In this document: one piece after another, positions 28,982 through 37,910 of the stretch
How positions within the stretch are numbered: position 1 is the stretch's first letter
Layout of the letters: the number at the start of each line of letters is the position of its first letter
Source: Desulfoscipio geothermicus DSM 3669
GTDB lineage: Bacteria; Bacillota; Desulfotomaculia; Desulfotomaculales; Desulfallaceae
DNA length: 56,755 bases
Assembly: GCF_900115975.1 (NCBI RefSeq)
Contig: NZ_FOYM01000024.1
Coordinates: forward strand, 1 to 56,755
Direction: 5' to 3'
Notes under the pieces: generated by a model
What the model saw: only the letters and a program-made list of their open reading frames with translations
Told to the model about the DNA's origin: nothing
Databases searched by the model: none
Position numbers and translations under genes: made by a program

Positions 28982-30313
28982 ATGTGGGACAAAACACCTC
29001 CCCACAATATAGACGCCGAGCAATCGGTGTTGGGTGCACTGCTTCTGGACAACAGCGCCATTTCCAAGGTGGTCCGGTATCTTCGCCCGGAAGATTTTTA
29101 TGTAGAATCCCACAGAGTCATTTTTGACGCTATTTTGGAGTTGGATGAAAGCGGGCAGGCCGCCGACCTGGTGACCGTGACCGATAAACTGCGCCGCAGC
29201 GGCGAATTGGAAAAGGTGGGCGGCGCCGCCTATGTGGCCACATTGACCAGCGTCGCTCCCACTTCGGCCAACGCCGAGTATTACGCGCGTATTGTGGAAG
29301 AAAAAGCGCTGTTGCGTAATTTAATCAACCTGGCCACCCGCATAGCCGGGCTGGGTTACGAGGGCAGCGAGGACGCCGAGCGGCTCATGGAGGAAGCCGA
29401 AAAAATGCTGCTGGAACTGGGCTCACGGCGTACCACGGCGGTATTTACGGAAATCAAGGATATATTGCTGGATACCTTCAAGCACCTGGAATTTCTATAT
29501 AAACATAAGGGAGAAATAAACGGTATCCCCACCGGTTTTAAAGACCTGGACCGGCTGTGCCAGGGCTTGCAATCCGGTGACTTGGTGATCGTGGCGGGAC
29601 GCCCGTCCATGGGTAAAACCAGCTTCGGGTTATGTATCGCTTTTCACGCTGCCGCCCAAACCAAAAAACCGGTGGCCATATTCAGCATGGAGATGTCCAA
29701 GGAACAACTGGTGCAAAGGATGCTCTGTGCCGAAGCCATGGTGGACCAGCATAAAATACGCAGCGGCTTTATTCAGGACGAGGATTGGGTCAAACTTACG
29801 CAAAAGGCTCGGGATATGGCCAGGTTGCCCATTTATATCGATGATTCCGGCGTGCTCACGGCGCGCCAGATACGGGCCAAGGCCCGGCGTATCCATGCGG
29901 AAAAGGGGCTGGGGTTGATTGTTATAGACTACCTTCAGCTGATGCAGGGTAGTCGACGCTCGGAAAACAGGCAGCAGGAAATCGCGGATATATCACGGTC
30001 TTTAAAAGGGCTGGCCAAAGAACTGAACGTGCCGGTGCTGGCCCTGGCCCAGTTGAGCCGCTCGGTGGAGCAGCGACAGGATAAGAGACCCATCATGTCC
30101 GATTTGCGGGAATCCGGAAGCATAGAACAGGACGCGGACGTGGTGATGTTTATTTACCGGGATGAATATTATAACCCGGAAACCGAGCGGATCGGCATTG
30201 CAGATATAATTGTGGCCAAGCAGAGAAACGGCCCCACCGGTACGGTGGAACTGGCCTTTTTAAAAGAGTTCACCAAATTTATGAACATCGCCCGCCGCAA
30301 GGAAGGGGAATAA
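28982..30313 (+). CDS. dnaB: Replicative DNA helicase DnaB (DnaC of Bacillus)
   Basis: 443 residues. The N-terminal domain begins PPHNIDAEQSVLGALLLDN; the RecA-like domain has Walker A GRPSMGKTSF at about residue 207, IVIDYLQLM as Walker B and QQEIADISRSLKGLAKEL. It unwinds DNA ahead of the replisome. rplI and dnaB are usual neighbours in Firmicutes; here lonC lies between them. No intein is seen. Confidence 0.97.
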   Translation: MWDKTPPHNIDAEQSVLGALLLDNSAISKVVRYLRPEDFYVESHRVIFDAILELDESGQAADLVTVTDKLRRSGELEKVGGAAYVATLTSVAPTSANAEYYARIVEEKALLRNLINLATRIAGLGYEGSEDAERLMEEAEKMLLELGSRRTTAVFTEIKDILLDTFKHLEFLYKHKGEINGIPTGFKDLDRLCQGLQSGDLVIVAGRPSMGKTSFGLCIAFHAAAQTKKPVAIFSMEMSKEQLVQRMLCAEAMVDQHKIRSGFIQDEDWVKLTQKARDMARLPIYIDDSGVLTARQIRAKARRIHAEKGLGLIVIDYLQLMQGSRRSENRQQEIADISRSLKGLAKELNVPVLALAQLSRSVEQRQDKRPIMSDLRESGSIEQDADVVMFIYRDEYYNPETERIGIADIIVAKQRNGPTGTVELAFLKEFTKFMNIARRKEGE

Positions 30314-30347
30314 ACGGTTATTACGGTTATTAATTAGTTGCTAAGCA

Positions 30348-30376
30348 AATTTAAATTTGATATAATTACATTGCTG
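30348..30376 (+). promoter_or_regulatory. Promoter after dnaB
   Basis: TTGCTA, a 17-base spacer and TATAAT. It leaves a leader of about 140 bases before the FAD dehydrogenase gene. Confidence 0.55.
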
Positions 30377-30441
30377 TGCGTCTTAACAGTTACCTAAATA
30401 ATCTTATTTACATTCATAACCGGTATATATTGATTAATTGA

Positions 30442-30473
30442 CTCAAACAATATTATCCGTTTGGGTTATTTTT
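30442..30473 (+). terminator. Terminator or attenuator in the leader of the FAD dehydrogenase gene
   Basis: CTCAAAC and GTTTGGG pair (one G-T) around ten bases, followed by TTATTTTT. It lies downstream of the promoter at 30348, so it could act as an attenuator as well as end readthrough from dnaB. Confidence 0.5.
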
Positions 30474-30519
30474 ATGTCGAGGGGAAAAATATTTTGCAGA
30501 ACAACAGGGGGTTTGCCCA

Positions 30520-31908
30520 GTGTCTAAACATTACGACATCATTATTGTCGGCGCTGGCCCGGCAGGTATATTTGCCGCCATGGAGCTGGTTAAAAAAAGA
30601 AGTGATTTGCGTATCTTGATTCTGGAAAAGGGACGCGATATCAACCAGCGCAACTGTCCCTCCCGGGAAAAGGGTGGCAGTTGCTTTAATTGCAACCCCT
30701 GCTCTACGGTTTGCGGGTGGGGTGGTGCCGGGGCTTTCAGTGACGGCAAACTGACCCTTTCATCGGAAATCGGCGGTAGCCTGGAGCAGTACATGGGCGA
30801 AGAAAAACTGGTGGAAATGATCAATTACATTGACCGGGACTATTTGAAATACGGGGCCCCGGAACACATATACGGTTTGGAACACCAGGAGGAAATTCAA
30901 GAGTTCCAGCGCCGGGCCACCCTGGCCGATCTAAAGCTGATTCCGGTGGCTATTCGTCATCTGGGCACGGGGCGGTGCCAGAAAATATTGGAGAACATGT
31001 ACCACTTCTTAATTGGTAAAGGTGTGGAAGTTCGTACCAGAACCACCGTGGATCATATAATGACAGACGGGCAGCGGGTCAAGGGCGTACAAATCGCGGG
31101 CGGCGAGGAAATCACCGGTGATTATGTTATCATGGCGCCCGGCAGAGAAGGAGCCGAATGGCTGGCCCAGGAGGCCTTCCGGTTGGAATTGCCGACTTCG
31201 GTCAATCCCGTGGACATCGGTGTGCGGGTCGAGGTTCCGGCGGCCGTGATGGAACCCCTGACCAGGGTGTTTTACGAATCCAAGTTGATCTACTATTCAC
31301 GGACCTTTGATGACCGGGTGCGTACTTTTTGCATGAACCCCCGCGGGGAAGTGGTCATGGAAAATAATGACGGCTTGGTGACGGTCAACGGGCACAGCCA
31401 TGCCTTCAATAAGACCGATAACACCAACTTTGCCGTACTGGTCAGTAAGACCTTTACTGAACCCTTCCGGGAGCCTATTGCTTATGGAAAATACGTGGCC
31501 AGCCTGGCCAACTTGCTGGGCGGCGGAGTAATTGTCCAGCGTCTGGGCGATTTGCTGGACGGGCATCGTTCCACGGTGGACCGCATGAAAAAATGCCTGG
31601 TGACACCTACGTTGAAAGAGGCCACCCCGGGTGACCTCAGCCTGGTATTCCCTTACCGGCACCTGGTGGCCATAGTGGAGATGTTGAAAGCGCTGGATGA
31701 AATAGCGCCCGGCGTATATTCCCGCTATACCCTGCTTTACGGTGTGGAGGTCAAGTTTTATTCCTCTCGATTGACACTAAGTAACGGTCTGGAGACAAAA
31801 ATTAAAAACCTGTTTGCCGTGGGTGACGGGGCCGGCATCACCAGGGGACTGGCCCAAGCCTCGGTGGCGGGCGTGGTGGCCGCCAGGGAAATCATTGGCA
31901 GAATATAA
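30520..31908 (+). CDS. FAD-dependent dehydrogenase (COG2509 type)
   Basis: 462 residues. The FAD-binding motif IIIVGAGPAGIFAAMELVKK is at the N-terminus and the second FAD contact NLFAVGDGAGITRGLAQAS at the C-terminus. Near residues 46-65 lie five cysteines (CPS...CFNCNPCSTVCGWGGAGAFSDGKL region), a pattern usual in this family. These proteins are annotated as NAD(FAD)-utilising dehydrogenases; their substrate is not known. The start is GTG with AGGGGG upstream. purA follows after a 125-base gap. Confidence 0.85.
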   Translation: MSKHYDIIIVGAGPAGIFAAMELVKKRSDLRILILEKGRDINQRNCPSREKGGSCFNCNPCSTVCGWGGAGAFSDGKLTLSSEIGGSLEQYMGEEKLVEMINYIDRDYLKYGAPEHIYGLEHQEEIQEFQRRATLADLKLIPVAIRHLGTGRCQKILENMYHFLIGKGVEVRTRTTVDHIMTDGQRVKGVQIAGGEEITGDYVIMAPGREGAEWLAQEAFRLELPTSVNPVDIGVRVEVPAAVMEPLTRVFYESKLIYYSRTFDDRVRTFCMNPRGEVVMENNDGLVTVNGHSHAFNKTDNTNFAVLVSKTFTEPFREPIAYGKYVASLANLLGGGVIVQRLGDLLDGHRSTVDRMKKCLVTPTLKEATPGDLSLVFPYRHLVAIVEMLKALDEIAPGVYSRYTLLYGVEVKFYSSRLTLSNGLETKIKNLFAVGDGAGITRGLAQASVAGVVAAREIIGRI

Positions 31909-32021
31909 CGAAAAATCATTTCCACCGGCATTAAGATGATGCATATTGGAAACAGTTGGGTTATAATATAGGCAACGCATATTATTATATAAAGATAATG
32001 CAGTAAGAGGGAAAATTGTAA

Positions 32022-33320
<1,299 letters not shown>

Positions 33321-33395
33321 GTATATGTTCGAAAGAGCACATAGGTACTAGTACAGCATTTGAGCAAAGTTTGCCAAGTCGGGGTAGTTAGCTTT

Positions 33396-33452
33396 GGTGC
33401 CAGGTGTTGAAAGTTGAAAATCAAAGATTTTCAACTTTCAACACCTGGCACC
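33396..33452. repeat. Perfect 27-bp inverted repeat (giant hairpin)
   Basis: Two perfectly complementary 27-base arms, the left beginning GGTGCCAGGTGTTGAAAG, separated by only AAA. It lies between purA and the tRNA promoter. There is no T-run behind it, so it is unlikely to be a standard terminator. The shape suits a REP-type or hairpin mobile repeat. The rest of 33321-33519 holds nothing recognisable. Confidence 0.9.
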
Positions 33453-33519
33453 TATCACGGATTTTTTAAATAACCTTTTTTAAATGTAAAACAATTACAA
33501 ACCTGTAATTATAATATTG

Positions 33520-33548
33520 TTGACACATTAGCTAATCTAATGTATCAT
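33520..33548 (+). promoter_or_regulatory. Promoter for the tRNA pair
   Basis: Perfect TTGACA, a 17-base spacer and TATCAT, 21 bases before tRNA-Lys. Confidence 0.8.
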
Positions 33549-33569
33549 GTAAAATTGTAAGACATGCGT

Positions 33570-33645
33570 GAGCCATTAGCTCAGTCGGTAGAGCACCTGA
33601 CTTTTAATCAGGGTGTCCCGCGTTCGAGTCGCGGATGGCTCACCA
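33570..33645 (+). tRNA. tRNA-Lys (anticodon TTT)
   Basis: 76 bases with encoded CCA. Acceptor stem GAGCCAT/ATGGCTC, anticodon loop CTTTTAA, T-loop GTTCGAGTC. All arms fold. Confidence 0.97.
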
Positions 33646-33652
33646 CTATACC

Positions 33653-33728
33653 GGCCCCATGGTCAAGTGGCCTAAGACACCGCCCTTTCACGGCGGTAAC
33701 CCGGGTTCGAATCCCGGTGGGGTCACCA
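33653..33728 (+). tRNA. tRNA-Glu (anticodon TTC)
   Basis: 76 bases with encoded CCA. Acceptor GGCCCCA/TGGGGTC, anticodon loop CTTTCAC between CCGCC and GGCGG, T-loop GTTCGAATC. Seven bases after tRNA-Lys and in the same transcript. Confidence 0.97.
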
Positions 33729-33732
33729 CAGA

Positions 33733-33764
33733 AATCACCTTCATATGAAGGTGGTTTTTTTTTT
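33733..33764 (+). terminator. Terminator after the tRNA pair
   Basis: CACCTTC-ATAT-GAAGGTG hairpin followed by ten T after one G. Confidence 0.88.
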
Positions 33765-33782
33765 ATTATTAAGGAAAGTATA

Positions 33783-33843
33783 CCAAAAAGGGGACAGGTT
33801 GCTTTTTTCGTTTTTTGAAAAAAGATGCCTGTCCCCTTTTTGG
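33783..33843. repeat. Nested inverted repeat (double hairpin)
   Basis: Outer arms CCAAAAAGGGGACAGG and CCTGTCCCCTTTTTGG are perfect complements; inside them CTTTTTTC and GAAAAAAG form a second stem. The whole 61 bases folds into one long hairpin. It lies just before the first polysaccharide gene. Similar GGGGACAGG-type hairpins are a familiar dispersed repeat in related Firmicutes, from memory. Confidence 0.85.
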
Positions 33844-33921
33844 CTTTTTTATTTGTTAACAACCCTGCTCAGTCGAGCATATAAATGTATGAAATTTGCA
33901 AGATCCAGGAATGGGGCACCG

Positions 33922-35742
33922 ATGAAAAGTAAGATGACAATGCTGCTAAAAATAGCCATAGACTTAATAGCGGTTAATACGGCTCTTAATATGATGCTGG
34001 CTCTGTCAGGAGTTTTTATCCCTGAACGGGAAGTGTTTTGGGCGCTGCATTTAATGGCCTCGATGATTGTCGTGGGCATTTTTTACATCCAGGAGATATA
34101 CCACCGTTTATGGCAATTTGCCGGGCTGCGTGATTACATGGTGCTAATAAATGGCGTGGCCGGTTACGTTCTAACCTTTTATTTCGGTTGCAACGTGTTG
34201 TTTTCTATCTCCCTGCCGCCGTTGGCGGTGATTGCAATGATTTGCGTCACGGGATTTTTGGCCGGTGGTTGGCGTCTGGCATGGCGAATAATCCGGGAAT
34301 TTAGCGGTAACCGTAAAACGGTGCAAAAAGTCAGACCGACGTTGATAGTCGGGGCGGGGGGCGCCGGCTCCCTGGTGGCCCGGACTCTGCTGGATAACCG
34401 GTCAATGTTGAGACCCAAGGGCTTTGTGGACGATGATCAAGCCAAGCAGGGCATGAGGCTTATGGGTTTACCCATTTTGGGCACCCGCCGGGATATTCCC
34501 GAACTGGTTAACCGTTTAAAAATCGAGGAAATCATTATCGCCATTCCCTCGGCCGGGGGCAGCGAAATAAAAGAAATTGTCGAGTTGAGCCGCAACACTC
34601 CGGCCCGGCTTAAAATACTGCCCAGCGTCTTTCAAATGATCGGAGGGAAAATTCCGGAAGAGCAAATTAGGGACATCCAGGTGGAAGACCTGTTAAAAAG
34701 GAAGCCGGTGAAATTAAACATAGAAATTATTGGGGGGTATATAACGGGCCATGTCGTCCTGGTTACCGGTGCCGGTGGCTCGGTTGGCGCGGAGTTGTGC
34801 GTGCAGCTGGCGGGTTACAATCCGGCGTCGCTGGTGCTGCTGGGTAAAGGAGAAAACAGTATTTATGAAATAGAAGCCAGGCTGGCTGCCGGTTTTCCCC
34901 GGTTGAAAATTTTTTCTGAAATCGTGGATGTCAGGGATTATCCCAGGATTTCACGTATTTTTCAAAGGTATAAACCGGCGGTGGTATTTCATGCCGCTGC
35001 ACACAAACACGTGCCCCTCATGGAAAAAAGCCCGTCCGAAGCGTTTAAAAATAACGTGTTGGGCACCTGTGCCGTTGCCCGGGCGGCTCTGCTGAACGGT
35101 GTCAAAACCTTTGTGTTGATTTCCACCGACAAGGCGGTAAACTGTACCAGCGTAATGGGGGCCACCAAGCAGTTGGCGGAAAGGATTGTGCGGGAATACA
35201 ACGAGCAGGGGGACACCCGTTTTGCGGCAGTACGTTTCGGCAATGTACTGGACAGTAGGGGTAGCGTTATTCCCTTATTTAAAAAACAAATTGCCGCCGG
35301 TGGACCGGTGACGGTAACTCACCCGGATATGGTGCGCTATTTTATGACCATTCCTGAAGCCGCCCAACTGGTCATTGAGGCTGGAGGTATTGCCAAGGGG
35401 GGGGAAATTTTTGTGCTGGATATGGGGGAACCGGTAAAAATTGTTGATCTGGCTCTGAATATGATTAAATTATCGGGCTACCGGCCGGAAAAGGACATCG
35501 CTATTAAATTTACCGGCATACGCCCGGGCGAGAAGCTATATGAAGAATTGTTCGGAGCAGACGAAACAGTGGTTGAAACCCAGCACGAAAAAATACTCAT
35601 GGCCCAACCGGCCGATGCGCAAGGCAATATCTTGGAATTTATAGCGCAATTAACCGAAGAAGATATTAATGAGGATATAAAAGTCCTGGGAATTATAAAA
35701 AAATTTGTCACCATATATAACGCGGAGGGGGGATTAAACTGA
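33922..35742 (+). CDS. Membrane NDP-sugar 4,6-dehydratase, CapD/PglF/WbpM-like
   Basis: 606 residues from the ATG at 33922; the frame is open further up, but that part runs through a hairpin repeat and is rejected. Four membrane segments at the N-terminus are followed by a CoA-binding-like Rossmann domain (TLIVGAGGAGSLVARTLLDN) and the dehydratase domain with LVTGAGGSVGAELCVQL, FHAAAHKHVPLMEKSP and STDKAVNCTSVMGATKQLAE. The MxxxK in place of YxxxK is typical of UDP-GlcNAc 4,6-dehydratases such as PglF and WbpM. It probably makes a 4-keto sugar that starts the polymer. First gene of the island. Confidence 0.88.
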   Translation: MKSKMTMLLKIAIDLIAVNTALNMMLALSGVFIPEREVFWALHLMASMIVVGIFYIQEIYHRLWQFAGLRDYMVLINGVAGYVLTFYFGCNVLFSISLPPLAVIAMICVTGFLAGGWRLAWRIIREFSGNRKTVQKVRPTLIVGAGGAGSLVARTLLDNRSMLRPKGFVDDDQAKQGMRLMGLPILGTRRDIPELVNRLKIEEIIIAIPSAGGSEIKEIVELSRNTPARLKILPSVFQMIGGKIPEEQIRDIQVEDLLKRKPVKLNIEIIGGYITGHVVLVTGAGGSVGAELCVQLAGYNPASLVLLGKGENSIYEIEARLAAGFPRLKIFSEIVDVRDYPRISRIFQRYKPAVVFHAAAHKHVPLMEKSPSEAFKNNVLGTCAVARAALLNGVKTFVLISTDKAVNCTSVMGATKQLAERIVREYNEQGDTRFAAVRFGNVLDSRGSVIPLFKKQIAAGGPVTVTHPDMVRYFMTIPEAAQLVIEAGGIAKGGEIFVLDMGEPVKIVDLALNMIKLSGYRPEKDIAIKFTGIRPGEKLYEELFGADETVVETQHEKILMAQPADAQGNILEFIAQLTEEDINEDIKVLGIIKKFVTIYNAEGGLN

Positions 35743-36773
35743 AAGCGTTCAATTTTGCCATTGTGGGTTGCGGTTTCATTGCAGCAAAGCATGCGCAAGC
35801 TTTAAGCGACATGCCGGGTTGCCGCCTGGTGGCGGTATATGACGTGGACAATATGGCGGCTGAAAAACTGGCCCGTTCCACAGGGGTCCAAATTTACCGC
35901 AGTTACGATGACTTGCTGGCCGACCCCGGGGTGGACGTGGTAAACCTGTGCACGCCCGGGAGTTTGCACGCCGTTCTTGGTATCAAAGCCGCCAGCCACG
36001 GTAAGCACGTGCTGGTGGAAAAGCCAATGGCCGTCACCCTGGAAGACGCCGATGCGTTAATTGAAGCCTGTGACCGAGCCGGGGTGGTATTGGTAACGGC
36101 GCATCAGAACCGTTTCAAAGGGCCTGTCCGGGCGTTAAAAACTGCGTTGGAACAGGAAAAAATGGGCCGGATATCCCACGGGTCGGTGGTGCTTCGCTGG
36201 AATAGAAATATGGATTACTATTTGCAAAAACCGTGGCGGGCAGATGCTTCCCAGGGCGGAGGGGTTTTGTTAAATCAGGCTATACATAATATCGATCTTC
36301 TGCAATGGATGTTGGGACCTGTCAACACAGTGTACGGTCTGGCTTCCAGTGCCACACCTTCTCTCAAGGCGGAAGAAAGTGCTGTTGCTGTTTTAAAGTT
36401 TGCTTCCGGAGTACTGGGGATAATTGAAGCTTGTTCATCGGTGTACCCGGTAAACTTGGAAGAAACACTGTCTATATTTGGTGATAATGGTACGGTTATT
36501 TTAAGTGGAACAAGTATAGGCCAAGTAAAAAAATGGCAATTTGCAGTAAATATATCCAAGCCTCCTGATCATGTCGTGAATCCTACGGATCCCGGTGGTT
36601 ATCGTCCATTACTTGAGGATATGGTACAGTGCATAAAAACCGGGCGCAAACCACTGGTTGACGGTTGGGAGGGGCGCAAGTGCCTGGAAATTATTCAGGC
36701 TATTAAACGTTCAAATAGAACCGGCCTTCCGGTTAACCTACCCCTTTTTAAAGATAGTAAAGTAAATAACTAA
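35739..36773 (+). CDS. Gfo/Idh/MocA family sugar oxidoreductase (WbpB-like), probable CTG start
   Basis: 344 residues if started at CTG 35739, which overlaps the previous stop (CTGA) and has GGAGGGGGG about six bases upstream. The nearest usual start, GTG 35763, would cut off the first beta strand of the NAD-binding fold (FNFAIVGCGFIAAKHAQAL). EKPMAVTLEDADALIEAC and the later LNQAIHNIDLLQWMLG are family motifs. With the neighbouring dehydrogenase, aminotransferase and acetyltransferase it fits WbpB, the 3-dehydrogenase of UDP-GlcNAcA in diacetamido-uronate synthesis. This role is inferred from context. Confidence 0.82.
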   Translation: MKAFNFAIVGCGFIAAKHAQALSDMPGCRLVAVYDVDNMAAEKLARSTGVQIYRSYDDLLADPGVDVVNLCTPGSLHAVLGIKAASHGKHVLVEKPMAVTLEDADALIEACDRAGVVLVTAHQNRFKGPVRALKTALEQEKMGRISHGSVVLRWNRNMDYYLQKPWRADASQGGGVLLNQAIHNIDLLQWMLGPVNTVYGLASSATPSLKAEESAVAVLKFASGVLGIIEACSSVYPVNLEETLSIFGDNGTVILSGTSIGQVKKWQFAVNISKPPDHVVNPTDPGGYRPLLEDMVQCIKTGRKPLVDGWEGRKCLEIIQAIKRSNRTGLPVNLPLFKDSKVNN

Positions 36774-36780
36774 CCAGATG

Positions 36781-36802
36781 GCTCCGGGTTTTTTCCCGGG
36801 GT
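36781..36802 (+). terminator. Weak hairpin after the oxidoreductase gene
   Basis: GCTCCGGG and CCCGGGGT pair around TTTTTT, but only a broken T-tract (TCTTGTTGT) follows. Possible partial terminator or RNA-stabilising hairpin. Confidence 0.3.
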
Positions 36803-36895
36803 CTTGTTGTGCGGCTGGCAGTCACACTTTCTGTCCGGTTAGAATAATATGCCTTTACAAAGGGAAAAAAGGTCGTCAATTTGGAGAGATAACTT

Positions 36896-37807
36896 GTGCT
36901 TAGAAAAACTTTACCGGTTGGGCTTTTTATCCTGTTACTGTGTTCGCTGGTAGTTGTATTAAAAGCCGCCGGGTTAGAGCAAATAAACCAAAATAGCCCG
37001 CCAGATATTAATTTAATTGAAAGTACAGAGAAAAAGAACTCTCTTGCCAAATTGCAAAAGCCGGTAAATGTTTTAATTGTCGGCCTTGACACAGGCCGGT
37101 TTCCCGGGGGAGCAAGCAGGGAGGGTGTTGGCAGAACAGACACTATCATATTGGCCTGCCTGAATCCTCAAAATCAGGCTGTAAACCTTTTATCCATACC
37201 CAGGGACACTCTGGTCGAAATACCCGGACACGGGGAAGATAAAATCAATCACGCTCACCCTTTTGGAGGGATGCCGCTGGTCATAAAAACTGTGGAGCGG
37301 TTTAGTGGGGTGAAAATTGATTACTATGTCAAATTTAATTACCTGTGTTATGAAGAAGTGGTCAGAACATTGGGCGTTGTTGAAGTTACTGTCACTGAAG
37401 AACTGCACCATAAATACTATGACTTCTATCCCGGCAAAATGAAAATGGGACCGGAACAGGCATTTATTTACCTTCGCCTGCGCAATGTGCCCAGAGGGGA
37501 TATTGCCAGGACGGAGCGCCAGCAGAGATTCTGTATTGATCTAGTTAAAGAAATTAAAAAACCTAAAAACTGGGCGCGTTTGCCTAAGATTTACCAAATT
37601 ATTAACGAAAAGGGTGAAACTAACATTAAACTTTGGGATTTGTTGAGAATTGCCAATACTTTTAAATCAATCAATGGTTCAGATATATCCGTCAATACGG
37701 TAGCCGGAAGCAATTACAAGGAGAGGGGGATTTATTATTGGAAACCCGATATGAAAAAAACAGCAGCACAGATAAAGTTACTATTTGATACAGATAAACA
37801 AAATTAG
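36896..37807 (+). CDS. LytR-CpsA-Psr (LCP) family protein
   Basis: 303 residues. One membrane anchor near residues 5-23 (TLPVGLFILLLCSLVVVLKA) puts the rest outside the membrane. The LCP domain starts VNVLIVGLDTGRF, with GRTDTIILACLN, LLSIPRDTLVEIPG and RNVPRGDIARTERQQRF, which include the conserved arginines and acidic residues that bind the lipid pyrophosphate. LCP proteins transfer lipid-linked polymers to peptidoglycan. Its place in the island suggests wall attachment of this polymer. The start is GTG with GGAGAGA upstream. Confidence 0.92.
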   Translation: MLRKTLPVGLFILLLCSLVVVLKAAGLEQINQNSPPDINLIESTEKKNSLAKLQKPVNVLIVGLDTGRFPGGASREGVGRTDTIILACLNPQNQAVNLLSIPRDTLVEIPGHGEDKINHAHPFGGMPLVIKTVERFSGVKIDYYVKFNYLCYEEVVRTLGVVEVTVTEELHHKYYDFYPGKMKMGPEQAFIYLRLRNVPRGDIARTERQQRFCIDLVKEIKKPKNWARLPKIYQIINEKGETNIKLWDLLRIANTFKSINGSDISVNTVAGSNYKERGIYYWKPDMKKTAAQIKLLFDTDKQN

Positions 37808-37910
37808 TAGTAAAGTTCCCGGAATATTCTGCGTGGGGACCGGTGGTTTCACGCAAGTAATGCAACAGACCGATAAAACCTCATGCTGGAAGAAAGCGGA
37901 GGGATTATAG

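Noticed and set aside
31946-31967. TATAAT upstream of purA as a promoter
   Set aside because: The only -35-like sequence, TTGGAA, is 10 bases away, which is too close; no convincing promoter could be called.
33570-33728. tRNA genes as a proven phage or island attachment site
   Set aside because: No integrase gene and no direct repeat of a tRNA 3' end were seen in the window.
33564-33818. 84-codon frame over the tRNA genes
   Set aside because: It is a translation of tRNA-Lys and tRNA-Glu and a terminator, not a protein gene.
33745-33921. N-terminal extension of the dehydratase frame
   Set aside because: It runs through the tRNA terminator and the nested hairpin, and the ATG at 33922 precedes the first membrane segment with a plausible site.
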